A stretch of DNA of 64,000 nt from the NCBI GenBank assembly GCA_910575835.1, contig CAJTGB010000001.1:124001-188000 (forward strand). The letters run 5' to 3'. Origin of the DNA: Lachnospiraceae bacterium. GTDB taxonomy: Bacteria; Bacillota; Clostridia; Lachnospirales; Lachnospiraceae. Position numbers and translations under genes: made by a program. The notes under the pieces are model-generated. The model saw nothing but the letters and a program-made list of their open reading frames with translations, was not told where the DNA came from and did no database searches. Below, piece after piece: positions 42,348 through 52,418 of the stretch. The number at the start of each line of letters is the position of its first letter. Positions within the stretch are counted from its first letter, which is position 1.

Positions 42348-43105
42348 TGAATAAGAAAGATCAAAAAAGGCACATGGCTTATGAGGCGCTGGTGCTGTTA
42401 GGTATGCTGGCTTTGCTTACTTTTATATGCCGGCTATGGCCCATCCTGTTACTGATTATTCTCGGTATTTTTGCAGCAGTGATAAGACTGCTTTTTCTTT
42501 CGTCCAGAAAGATTGAAGTAATCGCACCATTTCCTCTTTTACCGGAACCGGTAAAGGAAGCGACCGAGAAGGATGTGCAGGTGCTTGCGTATTCGGTCAT
42601 ACTCAGACGGGTTACAGAGCTTGTATTATCTGAGTATCCGGAAGCAAGATGGGTCTGGGAAGCGCCGAATGCTGAGAAACTTATTCGGGAAAACCAGGAA
42701 GTTTTTATTCTGCTCAATCGCGCGGGTGGATATCGGCGTGCTAAGGTTGTAATCCGAAATCTGCAGGTGGTTGGAATTGATTACAATCCACAGACTGAGG
42801 AGGAGGAGGCAACTTTAGAGCCGGAAAATAATGTGCCGGATTCTGATGAAGAACCAGAGGTGCAGAATTACGAATTACTGGCCTTTGAGTGGGCAGATGC
42901 TCATATCTTTGAGCTGAATGCCAGATGCAATGAAGCAATTGGAGAAAATCTCTCAGAACTGATTTTGCTTGAGGAAGAACTTCCGGTCCGTGAGAGCTGG
43001 GCGGATATCTGCCGGGAATTGATAAGAGCCGGCCTGGAGGATGTCCAGTGTGTGCCTGAGGGAATCAAAATTAATCTTACGCAGTCAAATGCAGAAAGGA
43101 AATAA
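42344..43105 (+). CDS. membrane-anchored hypothetical protein (253 aa)
   Basis: Residues ~14-50 are hydrophobic (LVLLGMLALLTFICRLWPIL and LLIILGIFAAVIRLLFL) and form two closely spaced helices; the remainder is an acidic soluble domain with ARWVWEAPNAEKLIRENQEV and a Glu-rich stretch. It lies 3 bp upstream of the AAA+ gene and may anchor the AAA+/VWA complex at the membrane, which is an inference from position. Confidence 0.65.
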   Translation: MMNKKDQKRHMAYEALVLLGMLALLTFICRLWPILLLIILGIFAAVIRLLFLSSRKIEVIAPFPLLPEPVKEATEKDVQVLAYSVILRRVTELVLSEYPEARWVWEAPNAEKLIRENQEVFILLNRAGGYRRAKVVIRNLQVVGIDYNPQTEEEEATLEPENNVPDSDEEPEVQNYELLAFEWADAHIFELNARCNEAIGENLSELILLEEELPVRESWADICRELIRAGLEDVQCVPEGIKINLTQSNAERK

Positions 43106-43108
43106 CGT

Positions 43109-46100
43109 ATGAGTGCATATATGAACAATATTTTCAATTACAGCCGTTCCTTACCGGAACCGTTTGATACGCTGACGAACAAAAAGGTGTCAGTGTCATC
43201 GAAATATGGAGATGGGACAAATGCAACTTTGTGTTCAACAGTCATAAAAGCGGTACATGCAGTTTGCCGCTGCATGGATGGCAGCGCCGAAGGAGCTGTC
43301 GGGGTCATCGACCACAGGACAGTTGCTGAATACAAATCGTCCATGGGGCCTGATGATTATCATCTGGTAGTATATGACAGCAATTCCGGTTCGTTAATGG
43401 CAAGTGTGTATGACAAGAACACGGAAACTTTTGAAAACTATGTGCTGAACACATCAGGGCGTGACGGAGCTGCCGTTATGATGGCACTATTTCCAGTGCT
43501 TATGAATGACGAGGAATTCAGTGATAATTTTGAATTGTACCGCGATCAGTTTAGTCATGGATTTTCAGATTTACCCTCGGCTACGGAGTATATGGCCATG
43601 CTTTGTGACAACGCTTACAGACGTATCAAGAATACCGCTTGTACAGCAGCCGTCAAGGTGAGTGTGGACAAGGCCGGAAATCTGATGCGTGTATCTCAGG
43701 TGCAGCTGGATTCCGGCGCTTTTGAGCCTACCCATGTGATTGCGGGGGAATTTACAATCTTTGCGAAGACAGAAAGGGTTACTGTAAAAAAAGCAGAGGA
43801 GATCGTTGAACACGCAGATTTTGTCGGAAAATATAAATTGCATTCAAGGACTATGAGCAGCCAGGAAAAGCAGCTCATACCGGTGCTCCCGGAATGGTAC
43901 ATCATTCCGCAGGAAGTCGTTGATATCTGTAAACATGCTCAGGCAACTACCGGGAAACCGACGCAGATGAGGAATTTCCTCCTCCGTGGACCGTCAGGAA
44001 CCGGAAAGACCAGAAGTGCAAAAGCGATTGCAGCAGGACTGGGGCTTCCGTATATGGCATATACCTGCTCAGCAGGAACAGAGATATATGATTGTGCGAC
44101 TCGTTCTTGAACAAACATCATCCCACAGAAAGAAAGCTTGTGGGCGTAAGACCATATGATGCTAAAATCAAGCAACTCTATAACAGTAGAGTGAGAACTA
44201 TCATCTCAACAGGTGGAATGAAGGGGTAACGCCCGGAAACGCCTGCCCTGATCCTCCGACATGCGTTCACTGAAAATCCGTGTAATTAAGGACGTGTGCG
44301 TATGAAGCTCGGTAAAGTCAGCTGAGAATTGCCGTAATAGATGGGTAAATATCCTGTCTAACGAAAGTCATCCAGAGGTGGATGGTGCAATCTATAGGCT
44401 GGGGGTCTATAAAATACCCATGGTTAGAATGTGGCCTTAACGGGGTCACTGACGAAAGCCCGAATGTAAGTGTCTATAATATTAGCCGATAGAAATGTCG
44501 GGGCACGCCAAGAGTGTGGTGCGTGAGGACGAGTAAGATTGGTCGATATGAAAATCCTTATACCGTTACAGGCGGTATCCAGCGTACAGGCACAAAGGGA
44601 AAACCTAAAGGTATATGCACAGATAGAGATGATGGAACGAGGAAAGGTTGGAACACGGAGCGATTGCACGCCAGGATGTGTTGGCTGGGAAAAGCCGGCA
44701 AGCTATAACCAGACTTTATCCAACCGAGAGTGATGCCATAGTACCGTTGAAGCCATGGAAACATGGTGGAGGGATGGGCATTAGTCAGCCGATATAACAG
44801 ATTTATACTACAGAGTATCAAAGGTTCGAGTAAGACTAAGAAAAGCGGTTCCGAAAGGAGTTGCTGACTTTGACAAGCCGAAATAAAAAGCAAAGAAAGC
44901 TGCGGAATGCCGAATATTACGACATCCAAGGCATACTGGACAAACTGTATGCAGATAGCAAGAACGGGAAGATATTCACCAACCTGGTGGAATTGATATG
45001 TTTACCTCAAAATGTCGAACTCGCATACAGAAACCTCAAGAAAAACAGCGGTAGCAAAACGGCGGGAGTTGATGACAAAAATATTGATGACCTCGCCAAA
45101 CTGACAAACGAACAGATTATCGAGTATGTGAGAAAGCGCCTGAACTACTACAAGCCGCATAAAGTCCGGAGAGTGGAAATCCCCAAGAAGAACGGTAAAA
45201 TGAGACCACTTGGAATCCCCACAATTTACGACCGATTGATTCAGCAGTGTATTCTCCAGATTTTGGAGCCTATATGTGAAGCAAAGTTCTACCCGCATAG
45301 TTACGGTTTCCGACCGAATAAATGCTGTGAACACGCTATGGCAAGGGCTTATAAACTGGCGCAGAATCATAAACTGCATCACGTTGTAGATGTGGATATC
45401 AAAGGTTTCTTTGACAACGTGAATCACGGGAAACTACTCAAACAAATGTGGACTTTAGGGCTCAGGGACAAAAAGCTGATTTGCATAGTCTCCCAAATGT
45501 TAAAAGCAGAGATAGCAGGCATAGGTGTGCCAACAAAAGGCACGCCGCAGGGAGGAATTCTATCATCCCTGTTGGCAAACATCGTACTTAATGAGTTGGA
45601 CTGGTGGATTGCATCACAATGGGAAATCTTCCCTACAAAATACCAGTATAAAAGTGATGTTATGCGGAAAGGTAAGCCTGGTATTAGCCATGGACACCGA
45701 TACAGAGCGCAACGTGAGACAAAACTCAAAGAGTGTTATATCGTCAGATATGCCGATGACTTCAAAATTTTCTGCCGAAACAGAAAGGATGCGGAAAGGA
45801 TATTCCAAGCCACAACACAGTGGTTGAAAGAAAGGCTGTTTCTTGAAATCAGTCCCGAAAAGTCCCGTATCGTAAACCTACGAAAAGGGTATTCGGAATT
45901 TCTGGGAATCCGTTTCAAACTGATAGCAAAAGGCAAAGAAAAAGATGGGTCACCCAAATTCGTTATCAAATCGCATATATGCGACTCTGCGATTGAAAAA
46001 ATTGCAGAGAAAATGTATGTGTCTGTGAGTAACTTAGCTCACTGTGCAGACAAACGAGAACTGCATGTTGTGGTAGATAGTATCAATCTATACGTGCTGG

Positions 46101-47777
46101 GAATCCACCAATATTACCAAATGGCAACTCACATAGTCACAGACCTAAACCAAATAAACCGCTCAGTCTTGTCCAGACTCGGACACAAGAAAAACCTGAA
46201 ATGCCTACTCACCGAGCAGGGTGAAGCCAAGCTGCCAAAGTATGTGGTACAGAAATACAGTGCCTCAAAATGTATGCGCTATATCAAGGGCAGAGCGTTG
46301 ATTCCAATAGGATTCGTGCAAACAAAGCCGCCAATGTTCCAGAAAAGTGGTGTATGCAAATACACAGCAGAAGGACGGTCGCTGATACACGATGATTTGA
46401 AGACCATCAACATCTCTATTCTGCACTACTTGATGAATCACCCCAACTGGAACCGCAGTGTGGAGTACAACGACAATCGTTTGGCTCTATACTGTGCGCA
46501 AAATGGAAAGTGCGCTATTACAGGCAAAGTGCTGGAAATTGGTGATATTCATTGTCATCACATTGTACCTATCTATGCGGGAGGAACGGACAAATATCGG
46601 AATCTCAAGATCGTGTGTGTGGACATCCACAAACTCATCCACGCCGTGGATGAAAGAACGATAAGGGGACTTCTGGAAAAAGTCAAACTGAACGCATATC
46701 AGCTAAAACGGCTAAACTATCTGCGGAAAATAGCGGGTAATCAGGAAATACAAACGGCTTGAAAACTCTGTAATGAAAAAACAATCTGTTATTCGGCCGA
46801 TGGAACGCCGTGTGCGCTGAAAGGTGCATGCACGGTGTGAAGCCGGGGAAAAGTTGGAGATGATATCAAAGACTTACCTATGGCTATTTATAGGTCAGAT
46901 TTTTCCGGATACCGATTCGGGTTCTACCGGAGATGCACAGCTTGATCATGAAAAAGCGATTTTGGCGAGTATGGGTGGAATCAACTATGCCAACGTATCC
47001 AAAATAATGAATCTGCCGGATTTGGATGATATGGATTATGATCCGGCGGGGGTATATCAGGCTCTAACTGGTGTAGAAAATGCAGCCGCAACATCTCAGG
47101 ACTGTATGAGCATTGTGCTGGATCGCGTAACGGAGAAGGTGTGTGCCCTGTCCAGACGAGATGAAAATTCCAAGAGCAGTGGTCAAACCTATACTTATAT
47201 TGAGACAGATTTTATCAAGGCTCTGAAGTATGGGTATGTCATTGAGATCCAGGAGCCTACGACAATTGTCCAGCCCGGCGTTTTGCCAGGACTGAATTCT
47301 CTGCTGGAGCAGACCGGGACAATCACGCTTCCTACCGGAGAGGTGATAGAGCGTCATCCGGATGCGGTGGTCGTAGTAACAACTAATGTCGGATATGAGG
47401 GATGCCGCAGCATGAACCAGTCTGTTATCGACAGAATGAGTCTGGTACGGGATGTGGAACTTCCGACGCCTGAAGTTATGGTGCAGCGCGCCATGGCCGT
47501 CACGGGCGCAACAGATGAGTATCAGATATCCCAGATGGTGCAGGTGGTCAACGATCTGTCGGAGTATTGCCGAAAGAACAGTATTACGGACGGCTCTTAT
47601 GGTATGCGCAGCCTGATTGACTGGATTGTGAGCAGTGAGATTACCGGCGATATATATGAGTCGGCATTGTACACGATTATCAGTAAAGCAACAACGGATG
47701 AAGTAGACCGTGAGGCGCTGATCAGTGCTGTTCTGGAACCGATTTTCACAAAGAGGCGAAGAAAAGCAATCGCATAA
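43109..47777 (+). CDS. MoxR/CobS-like AAA+ ATPase, split by group II intron (join 43109..44093, 46888..47777)
   Basis: Joining 985 nt before the intron and 890 nt after gives 1875 nt, exactly 625 codons with one stop. The 624-aa product has an unfamiliar N-terminal domain (~1-285), Walker A GPSGTGKT at 294-301, and, after the junction (TYTCSAGTEIYD-FIGQIFPD TD), YVIEIQEPTTI as a Walker-B-like strand, DAVVVVTTN sensor 1 and SVIDRMSLV as a possible arginine finger. MoxR/CobS ATPases work with a VWA protein as remodelling chaperone or chelatase motor; the VWA gene follows 28 bp later. Start ATG follows AGAAAGGAAATAACGT. Splicing is needed for function. Confidence 0.85.
44094..46887 (+). mobile_element. 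group II intron (2794 bp)
   Basis: The 5' end GTGCGAC at 44094 matches the GUGYG consensus. Domain V is visible at ~46803-46838 (ACGCCGTG ... CACGGTGT stem with GCGC-TGAAA-GGTGC interior). The intron ends ...CCTATGGCTAT, giving the AY terminus at 46887. These boundaries restore the host frame (T + TT ATA GGT). Domains I-IV occupy ~44094-44860 plus the intron-encoded protein gene (44870-46762). It is inserted about 80 nt after the Walker A codons of the AAA+ gene. The exon-binding sites were not resolved. Confidence 0.88.
44870..46762 (+). CDS. ltrA: group II intron-encoded reverse transcriptase/maturase with HNH
   Basis: A ~630-aa protein. The RT domain includes RPLGIPTIYDRLIQQCILQI, VVDVDIKGFFDNVNH, GTPQGGILSSLLANI and the catalytic YADD (near residue 294). 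The thumb/X domain follows, and the C-terminus has an HNH nuclease (CAITGKVLEIGDIHCHHIVP, LKIVCVDIHKLIH). It promotes splicing and mobility of the intron. The start is TTG: AAAGGAG is 9 bases before TTG 44870 and too close to TTG 44861. Symbol by family. All active-site motifs look intact, so the intron may be mobile. Confidence 0.9.
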   Translation: MTSRNKKQRKLRNAEYYDIQGILDKLYADSKNGKIFTNLVELICLPQNVELAYRNLKKNSGSKTAGVDDKNIDDLAKLTNEQIIEYVRKRLNYYKPHKVRRVEIPKKNGKMRPLGIPTIYDRLIQQCILQILEPICEAKFYPHSYGFRPNKCCEHAMARAYKLAQNHKLHHVVDVDIKGFFDNVNHGKLLKQMWTLGLRDKKLICIVSQMLKAEIAGIGVPTKGTPQGGILSSLLANIVLNELDWWIASQWEIFPTKYQYKSDVMRKGKPGISHGHRYRAQRETKLKECYIVRYADDFKIFCRNRKDAERIFQATTQWLKERLFLEISPEKSRIVNLRKGYSEFLGIRFKLIAKGKEKDGSPKFVIKSHICDSAIEKIAEKMYVSVSNLAHCADKRELHVVVDSINLYVLGIHQYYQMATHIVTDLNQINRSVLSRLGHKKNLKCLLTEQGEAKLPKYVVQKYSASKCMRYIKGRALIPIGFVQTKPPMFQKSGVCKYTAEGRSLIHDDLKTINISILHYLMNHPNWNRSVEYNDNRLALYCAQNGKCAITGKVLEIGDIHCHHIVPIYAGGTDKYRNLKIVCVDIHKLIHAVDERTIRGLLEKVKLNAYQLKRLNYLRKIAGNQEIQTA

Positions 47778-47805
47778 ACGTATTTAGAAAGGAGGTCAAC
47801 CCTGT

Positions 47806-50058
47806 ATGGCGAGGGTGAATCATAAGTTAGTAAAACAGCGGCTCAATGAGCAGCGCAGTAAAATCTCAGACCGACAATTCTTCTCGTCCCGTCTTTTGGC
47901 GGGACATTTTGAAGATTTGGCGGCAGCACAGACGAGGCGGTATCGTTATAACCGACGGGTCCGCGTTAATCTTTACTGGAAACCGAGAGAAAAGCATGTG
48001 GCATCAACAGATAATATGCTTATACGTATCAATGCCGGGAATTCTATGGTCACGAAGGTAAAGGGGCGGGAAAACCGCTACCAGATCGTATGCGGCATGT
48101 TCGCACATGAACTGGGTCATGTCCTTTATACGGACTTCTTGGCGGCGCAGACACATACCAATTATTTGGGAAGTTACCGTTGGTATCCTTATCCGCCGGA
48201 TCTGAAAACGACAGCGGATGCACGGAACGAAAAGGCATTCTGGAATTATGTGAAAACCGATCCAAAAAATCTTGAGATGGTGCAGATGGTTTCCCATTAT
48301 ATTTCCAATGTAATTGAGGATGGGTATATCGAAAACAGGATGTTGAATAATTTTCCGGGCACATTGGGATACGGCCTTGAAAAGCTGCGGGAGCAGCATT
48401 TTGAACATATTGAAACAGTGACACAGCTGATTGAAAATGAGGATGAAGGAAAGCATATTTTTGAAAGCATCCTCCAGATCATGTTGTCTTATGGCAAATT
48501 TGGAGAAATCAAGTATGGAGACGAACCGCTCAGCGACGAAAGGATTCAGTCAGTGTTTGGCCTGATTACCGATATTGACAGTGCTTTAATGAGCAAGTCC
48601 GGAAAAGACCGGTTGAATGTCGTCAATATGGTACTGGTAAGGTGCTGGGACTATATCGAATCTTTTTGTGAGGAATGTAAAAAACGTCAGGAAGAGGCGG
48701 AAGCCTCCGGCGGTTCCACCAGTCTTGCAGAAACCTTATCGGAAGTGCTGGGAGCGATTACCGGCGGTTCTGAATTGGGTGAGGGAAACAGCACACCGGT
48801 ACCGGAAGCTTCTGGTGAGACAGAAGAATCTGCGACGGCAGGCAAACGTGCACAGACCCATGCAGACGCCGAGAATGAGGATGATTCCCAGACTGACTCT
48901 AAAACGGAAGAAAATCCATCTGGGTCTGGGGAAAGCGATAATTCTTCAGATGAAGACGCAATCCCGCTGAATGGGAGGAATTCTGGTTCTGGAAAAGAGG
49001 AAACTTCCGATACTGAGCAAGGGCGTATTCCTTATCACCAGTCAGAATCGCTCTCAGAACCTGTTGGTGGTTCCGTAGAAAAAAACGAAGATTACGAGCG
49101 GGAGCATTACGACCGTGCGGCGGCTGATATTGAACGCCTTCTGGATAAAATGGCGGAAAAGGCGGCCTGCGAGCAGTTGGAGAATGAAAGGATTCAGGAG
49201 CTGAATGATGTCGCTCAGAACATTTCCTATGGGAATATCCATGAAGGAGTACCTATCCGAATCAATCGGATTGCCTCTGTGGATGAGGAGCTTATAGAAC
49301 AGTATAATGCTATTGCGGGACCTTTGATCAATATTTCCCGCCAGCTGCAGAAGAGTTTGCAGAAGCAGCTCAAGGAAAATCGAAGAGGCGGCAAGCTGAC
49401 CGGTCTTATCATGGGCCGACGTCTGGATGTGCACGCATTGTGCAGGAACGATGGGAAGGTGTTTTACAAAAATAACCTGCCCAATGAAATTCCGGAACTG
49501 GCAGTCGGTCTGCTTCTGGATGAGTCAGGATCCATGTGTTCCTGTGACCGCTGTACTTATGCAAGAGCCTCGGCTATCATTCTGTATGATTTCTGTCAGA
49601 GCCTGGACATTCCGGTAATGGTCTATGGTCATTCCACCGATTATACCGATGTTGGAAATACGGTGGCACTGTATTCCTATGCGGAATTTGACGGCTTTGA
49701 CCACGATGATAAATACCGTATGATGGACATTGCGGCCAGAGGCAGTAACCGTGACGGAGCAGCGCTTCGTTTTGTAGCGGAACAGCTGTCTAAGCGGCCG
49801 GAAGCAGTAAAAATCCTCATACTGGTTTCAGATGGGCAGCCTGCTGACAGTGGATATAGCGGTTCTGCAGCTGAGGAGGATCTACGCGGCATCAAACAGG
49901 AATATCAGCGCAAAGGCATTTTATTTGTAGCTGCGGCAATTGGAGATGACAAGCAGAACATTGAGAGAATCTACGGAGACTCATTCATGGATATCTCGGA
50001 TTTAAAACAACTGCCCACAAAACTGACCGCTGTAGTTAAGCGGCATATAAGGGTATAA
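47806..50058 (+). CDS. CobT-like VWA protein with HELGH motif
   Basis: A 750-aa protein. H101-E-L-G-H105 in FAHELGHVLYTDF is a metal-binding HExxH. A low-complexity acidic/Ser stretch (~305-430) separates it from the C-terminal VWA domain, whose MIDAS reads D572-E-S-G-S, with GSNRDGAAL and LVSDGQP completing it, as in CobT. It would act with the CobS-like AAA+ protein encoded just upstream. CobN, the third chelatase subunit, is absent in this window, so a cobalamin role is unlikely. Start ATG follows AAAGGAGGTCAACCCTGT. Confidence 0.85.
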   Translation: MARVNHKLVKQRLNEQRSKISDRQFFSSRLLAGHFEDLAAAQTRRYRYNRRVRVNLYWKPREKHVASTDNMLIRINAGNSMVTKVKGRENRYQIVCGMFAHELGHVLYTDFLAAQTHTNYLGSYRWYPYPPDLKTTADARNEKAFWNYVKTDPKNLEMVQMVSHYISNVIEDGYIENRMLNNFPGTLGYGLEKLREQHFEHIETVTQLIENEDEGKHIFESILQIMLSYGKFGEIKYGDEPLSDERIQSVFGLITDIDSALMSKSGKDRLNVVNMVLVRCWDYIESFCEECKKRQEEAEASGGSTSLAETLSEVLGAITGGSELGEGNSTPVPEASGETEESATAGKRAQTHADAENEDDSQTDSKTEENPSGSGESDNSSDEDAIPLNGRNSGSGKEETSDTEQGRIPYHQSESLSEPVGGSVEKNEDYEREHYDRAAADIERLLDKMAEKAACEQLENERIQELNDVAQNISYGNIHEGVPIRINRIASVDEELIEQYNAIAGPLINISRQLQKSLQKQLKENRRGGKLTGLIMGRRLDVHALCRNDGKVFYKNNLPNEIPELAVGLLLDESGSMCSCDRCTYARASAIILYDFCQSLDIPVMVYGHSTDYTDVGNTVALYSYAEFDGFDHDDKYRMMDIAARGSNRDGAALRFVAEQLSKRPEAVKILILVSDGQPADSGYSGSAAEEDLRGIKQEYQRKGILFVAAAIGDDKQNIERIYGDSFMDISDLKQLPTKLTAVVKRHIRV

Positions 50059-50088
50059 CGACATCAAATTATAAAAAACACAACGGGC

Positions 50089-50118
50089 AGCCGGATTTCT
50101 ACGGCTGCCCTCTTGTTA
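50089..50118 (+). terminator. terminator after the VWA gene
   Basis: GGGCAGCCG and CGGCTGCCC around GATTTCTA, followed by TCTTGTT. Confidence 0.75.
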
Positions 50119-50137
50119 TCCAGAAAGGAAGGTAATT

Positions 50138-51262
50138 ATGCACTTTTTAACATTAGCAATTTTAGAAATTCCTGAGGTAAGGGAAGACAAGGAACTGGAC
50201 AAACAGATAGTGGAGGCCCTGAAGGAATTAGAACTTCAGAAACAAATAGAAACAAAGAACTTTATGCTGGACTTTACGATTGGGAGGTTTCAAAACCTTC
50301 AGTCATCATTTTCCCGTGCAGTAAATGACGGCGTTTCTGAGCTGATGTATCCTTATTGTGAGTCGCTGGAGGATCCAGAATATCTGGAATTTGAAGATCG
50401 GACAGAAAAACTGCGCGAGGAATATGAGAGCGTGGTTGATTGTATAAAGCTGCCTCAAGGAACAATTGTGGAGCAGTATGGCGATCCACTCTGGGGCAGA
50501 TTTGTTGTCCGTGACGGAAAAGTGTTCCAAAGGGATGCAGGATCGCTTCATCATGAAAAGCGTACAAAAAAAGCAAAACGAATGGTGGCTCTGCCTAATT
50601 ATCCCCGCAAAAAGCTCTATAAGAGTTTTGAGAAATATGCAGAAGAAAGGTGTGGCTTTTCTTTTGATGAAAAGCATCAAGGCTATGGATATTATTATAA
50701 TCCAAACGCCATATGGGACTGGTATTCCATTGGCGGGCGATGGCCGGAGATGTTCCTGGTAAAGGACGCCTGCACTGAGTATTCTATCGGTGAGCGAAGC
50801 TGGTGCAACTCGGATCGGAAATCAGAGGCGCCGGAAGGATACCGGTGGGTATGCGCTGCCAGGAAAAAGGACATTGCGTGGGATGCCATGCGAGACTGGC
50901 GAAACCAGAAAGCCGCAGAGCGGTTCCATAAGCTTGAGCAGATGTTCCTGGCAGGAAAGACGGATCCGGATTTCCATGGAGAGATTGTCCCAGACGGAGT
51001 TATGCACTGGGGCGAACTGGTTTACCGCAAGGACTCTACCTTGGAGGAATACCTGGAGGAATACGGGATTCCGGGCTGCTGGAAGTATCCGGTAGGCTCG
51101 CATGACATCGTGGATGAGGGCCAGTGGCTGAGCGTGGAAGACAGCGTGCAGGATCCGGGAACCGGCAGCTATGCCCCGGTAGACTGGCGCAGCTGCATTG
51201 ATGGATACATTGATGACATGGATGAGGATATGGTACTGGTTTCCGTAGACTACCACATTTAA
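50138..51262 (+). CDS. hypothetical protein with NPxAxWDWYxxGGRW motif (374 aa)
   Basis: A soluble 374-aa protein. The segment YYNPNAIWDWYSIGGRWPEM (near residue 190) matches a Trp-rich motif that I recall from phage and mobile-element proteins of unknown function. A late part (KDSTLEEYLEEYGIPGCWKY) is acidic. Start ATG follows AGAAAGGAAGGTAATT. It heads a run of small genes up to a DNA methyltransferase. No enzymatic motif is recognised. Confidence 0.65.
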   Translation: MHFLTLAILEIPEVREDKELDKQIVEALKELELQKQIETKNFMLDFTIGRFQNLQSSFSRAVNDGVSELMYPYCESLEDPEYLEFEDRTEKLREEYESVVDCIKLPQGTIVEQYGDPLWGRFVVRDGKVFQRDAGSLHHEKRTKKAKRMVALPNYPRKKLYKSFEKYAEERCGFSFDEKHQGYGYYYNPNAIWDWYSIGGRWPEMFLVKDACTEYSIGERSWCNSDRKSEAPEGYRWVCAARKKDIAWDAMRDWRNQKAAERFHKLEQMFLAGKTDPDFHGEIVPDGVMHWGELVYRKDSTLEEYLEEYGIPGCWKYPVGSHDIVDEGQWLSVEDSVQDPGTGSYAPVDWRSCIDGYIDDMDEDMVLVSVDYHI

Positions 51263-51273
51263 GGAGGAGACGG

Positions 51274-51531
51274 ATGAACACTTATGTCGTTTGCATGGAC
51301 TCTTCATGGGTCCGGGACTCACAAATGTTTGATATTGCCGGTTTGACAGATGATGAGCTGGCGGATATCGACATGTACAGTGCAGACAGCGAAGACAAAT
51401 GGCATGATATGGAGCCGACTCCATTTATCGCAGTCATAAAAGCGGAAAACGAGGAGGAAGCCTGTAAAAAGGCAGCCATCGAAATGCGCTATGATCCCCG
51501 CTGCCTGTTTGCAATAAAAGTTTCAGAATAA
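51274..51531 (+). CDS. hypothetical protein (85 aa)
   Basis: MNTYVVCMDSSWVRDSQMFD, acidic, with EAcKKAAIEMRYDPRCLFAI at the end. AAGGAGGAGACGG precedes the ATG. 11 bp after the previous gene. Unknown function. Confidence 0.6.
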   Translation: MNTYVVCMDSSWVRDSQMFDIAGLTDDELADIDMYSADSEDKWHDMEPTPFIAVIKAENEEEACKKAAIEMRYDPRCLFAIKVSE

Positions 51532-51548
51532 AGAGGAGGTATCAAAAA

Positions 51549-52412
51549 ATGATTATCAATCGAATCGGTGCTGAGTTTGAATACGACGGCACAACCTATG
51601 TAATCGGCGCTCCCATCGTGGGAACGCCGGAAAGCGAGTATGAGGGTCTGTATGGGACGATTACGGAAATCCGTGATGGAGAGGATAAGGAAACGGAAAA
51701 TGAAACGCCGGATATATATTGCTCTTTTGAAGTTCCTGCACTGCCCTGTGAAGTAAAAAAGCTGGAAGAAATTTTTTCTGATTTGTATGACGAGCCTAAA
51801 ACCATTGACGACATCATCCTGGATCTTGTCATCATGGCCCCGTCTATGGTGGAGACGCTTGATGACCTGAAAGAGTGCCGCCAGCACCCGAGGATCCATA
51901 TTCTTTTGGAAGACTGGGCGGTGGACGGCGAACAGGGAAATTCTTCCGAGGTCTATACGGACTTCAATGATGCGAAACGCATACTGGTGCAGAAGCTGAA
52001 AGAGGAGCAGGAAAGCGGCTGTATTCCGCAATGGGCGGATGATGAGAAGTTCAAGGAGCATTCCACGGACTCCCTCTATGAATGTTACATTGACGGCGAA
52101 TACTGTGAGAGCCATTACCATATCGCAATCGTCTCGCAGCAGCTCTGCGTTTCCAACCGGTTTGTCAGGGAGATGGGATGGCTTTATCAGGCATCCTGCC
52201 AGCTTGAGGATTTTGTATCGCAGGTGTCAGACTGGGATGAGCTGGATCAGCTGACCGATGAGCAATATAACCGCATGGTCCAGGATCCCCGTTTCCCGGA
52301 AAGGCTCCAGAACAAGCTGGGCAAAAACGATTCCTACTGGGAAGCCTATTGGGAGACAGTTTCCGAGGTTGCACATGAGTTTGTGAATGAGTATCTGCAG
52401 GAGGAGGCGTAA
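51549..52412 (+). CDS. hypothetical acidic protein (287 aa)
   Basis: Starts MIINRIGAEFEYDGTTYVIG; contains AALPCEVKKLEEIFSDLYDE-like acidic helices and a C-terminal WEAYWETVSEVAHEFVNEYL. The overall charge is strongly negative, a trait of DNA-mimic antirestriction proteins, but no family motif was seen. AGAGGAGGTATCAAAAA precedes the start. Members of this size and charge sit beside methylases in mobile elements. Confidence 0.6.
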   Translation: MIINRIGAEFEYDGTTYVIGAPIVGTPESEYEGLYGTITEIRDGEDKETENETPDIYCSFEVPALPCEVKKLEEIFSDLYDEPKTIDDIILDLVIMAPSMVETLDDLKECRQHPRIHILLEDWAVDGEQGNSSEVYTDFNDAKRILVQKLKEEQESGCIPQWADDEKFKEHSTDSLYECYIDGEYCESHYHIAIVSQQLCVSNRFVREMGWLYQASCQLEDFVSQVSDWDELDQLTDEQYNRMVQDPRFPERLQNKLGKNDSYWEAYWETVSEVAHEFVNEYLQEEA

Positions 52413-52418
52413 AGATCT

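Noticed and set aside
44094-44860. Assignment of EBS1/EBS2 pairing with the exon
   Set aside because: Several short complementary stretches exist (for example around 44352) but none could be tied to the right domain I loops by eye.
46824-46887. ORF start upstream of the AAA+ 3' exon
   Set aside because: The first codons of that frame lie in domains V-VI of the group II intron; the real exon starts at 46888 and is read in frame only after splicing.
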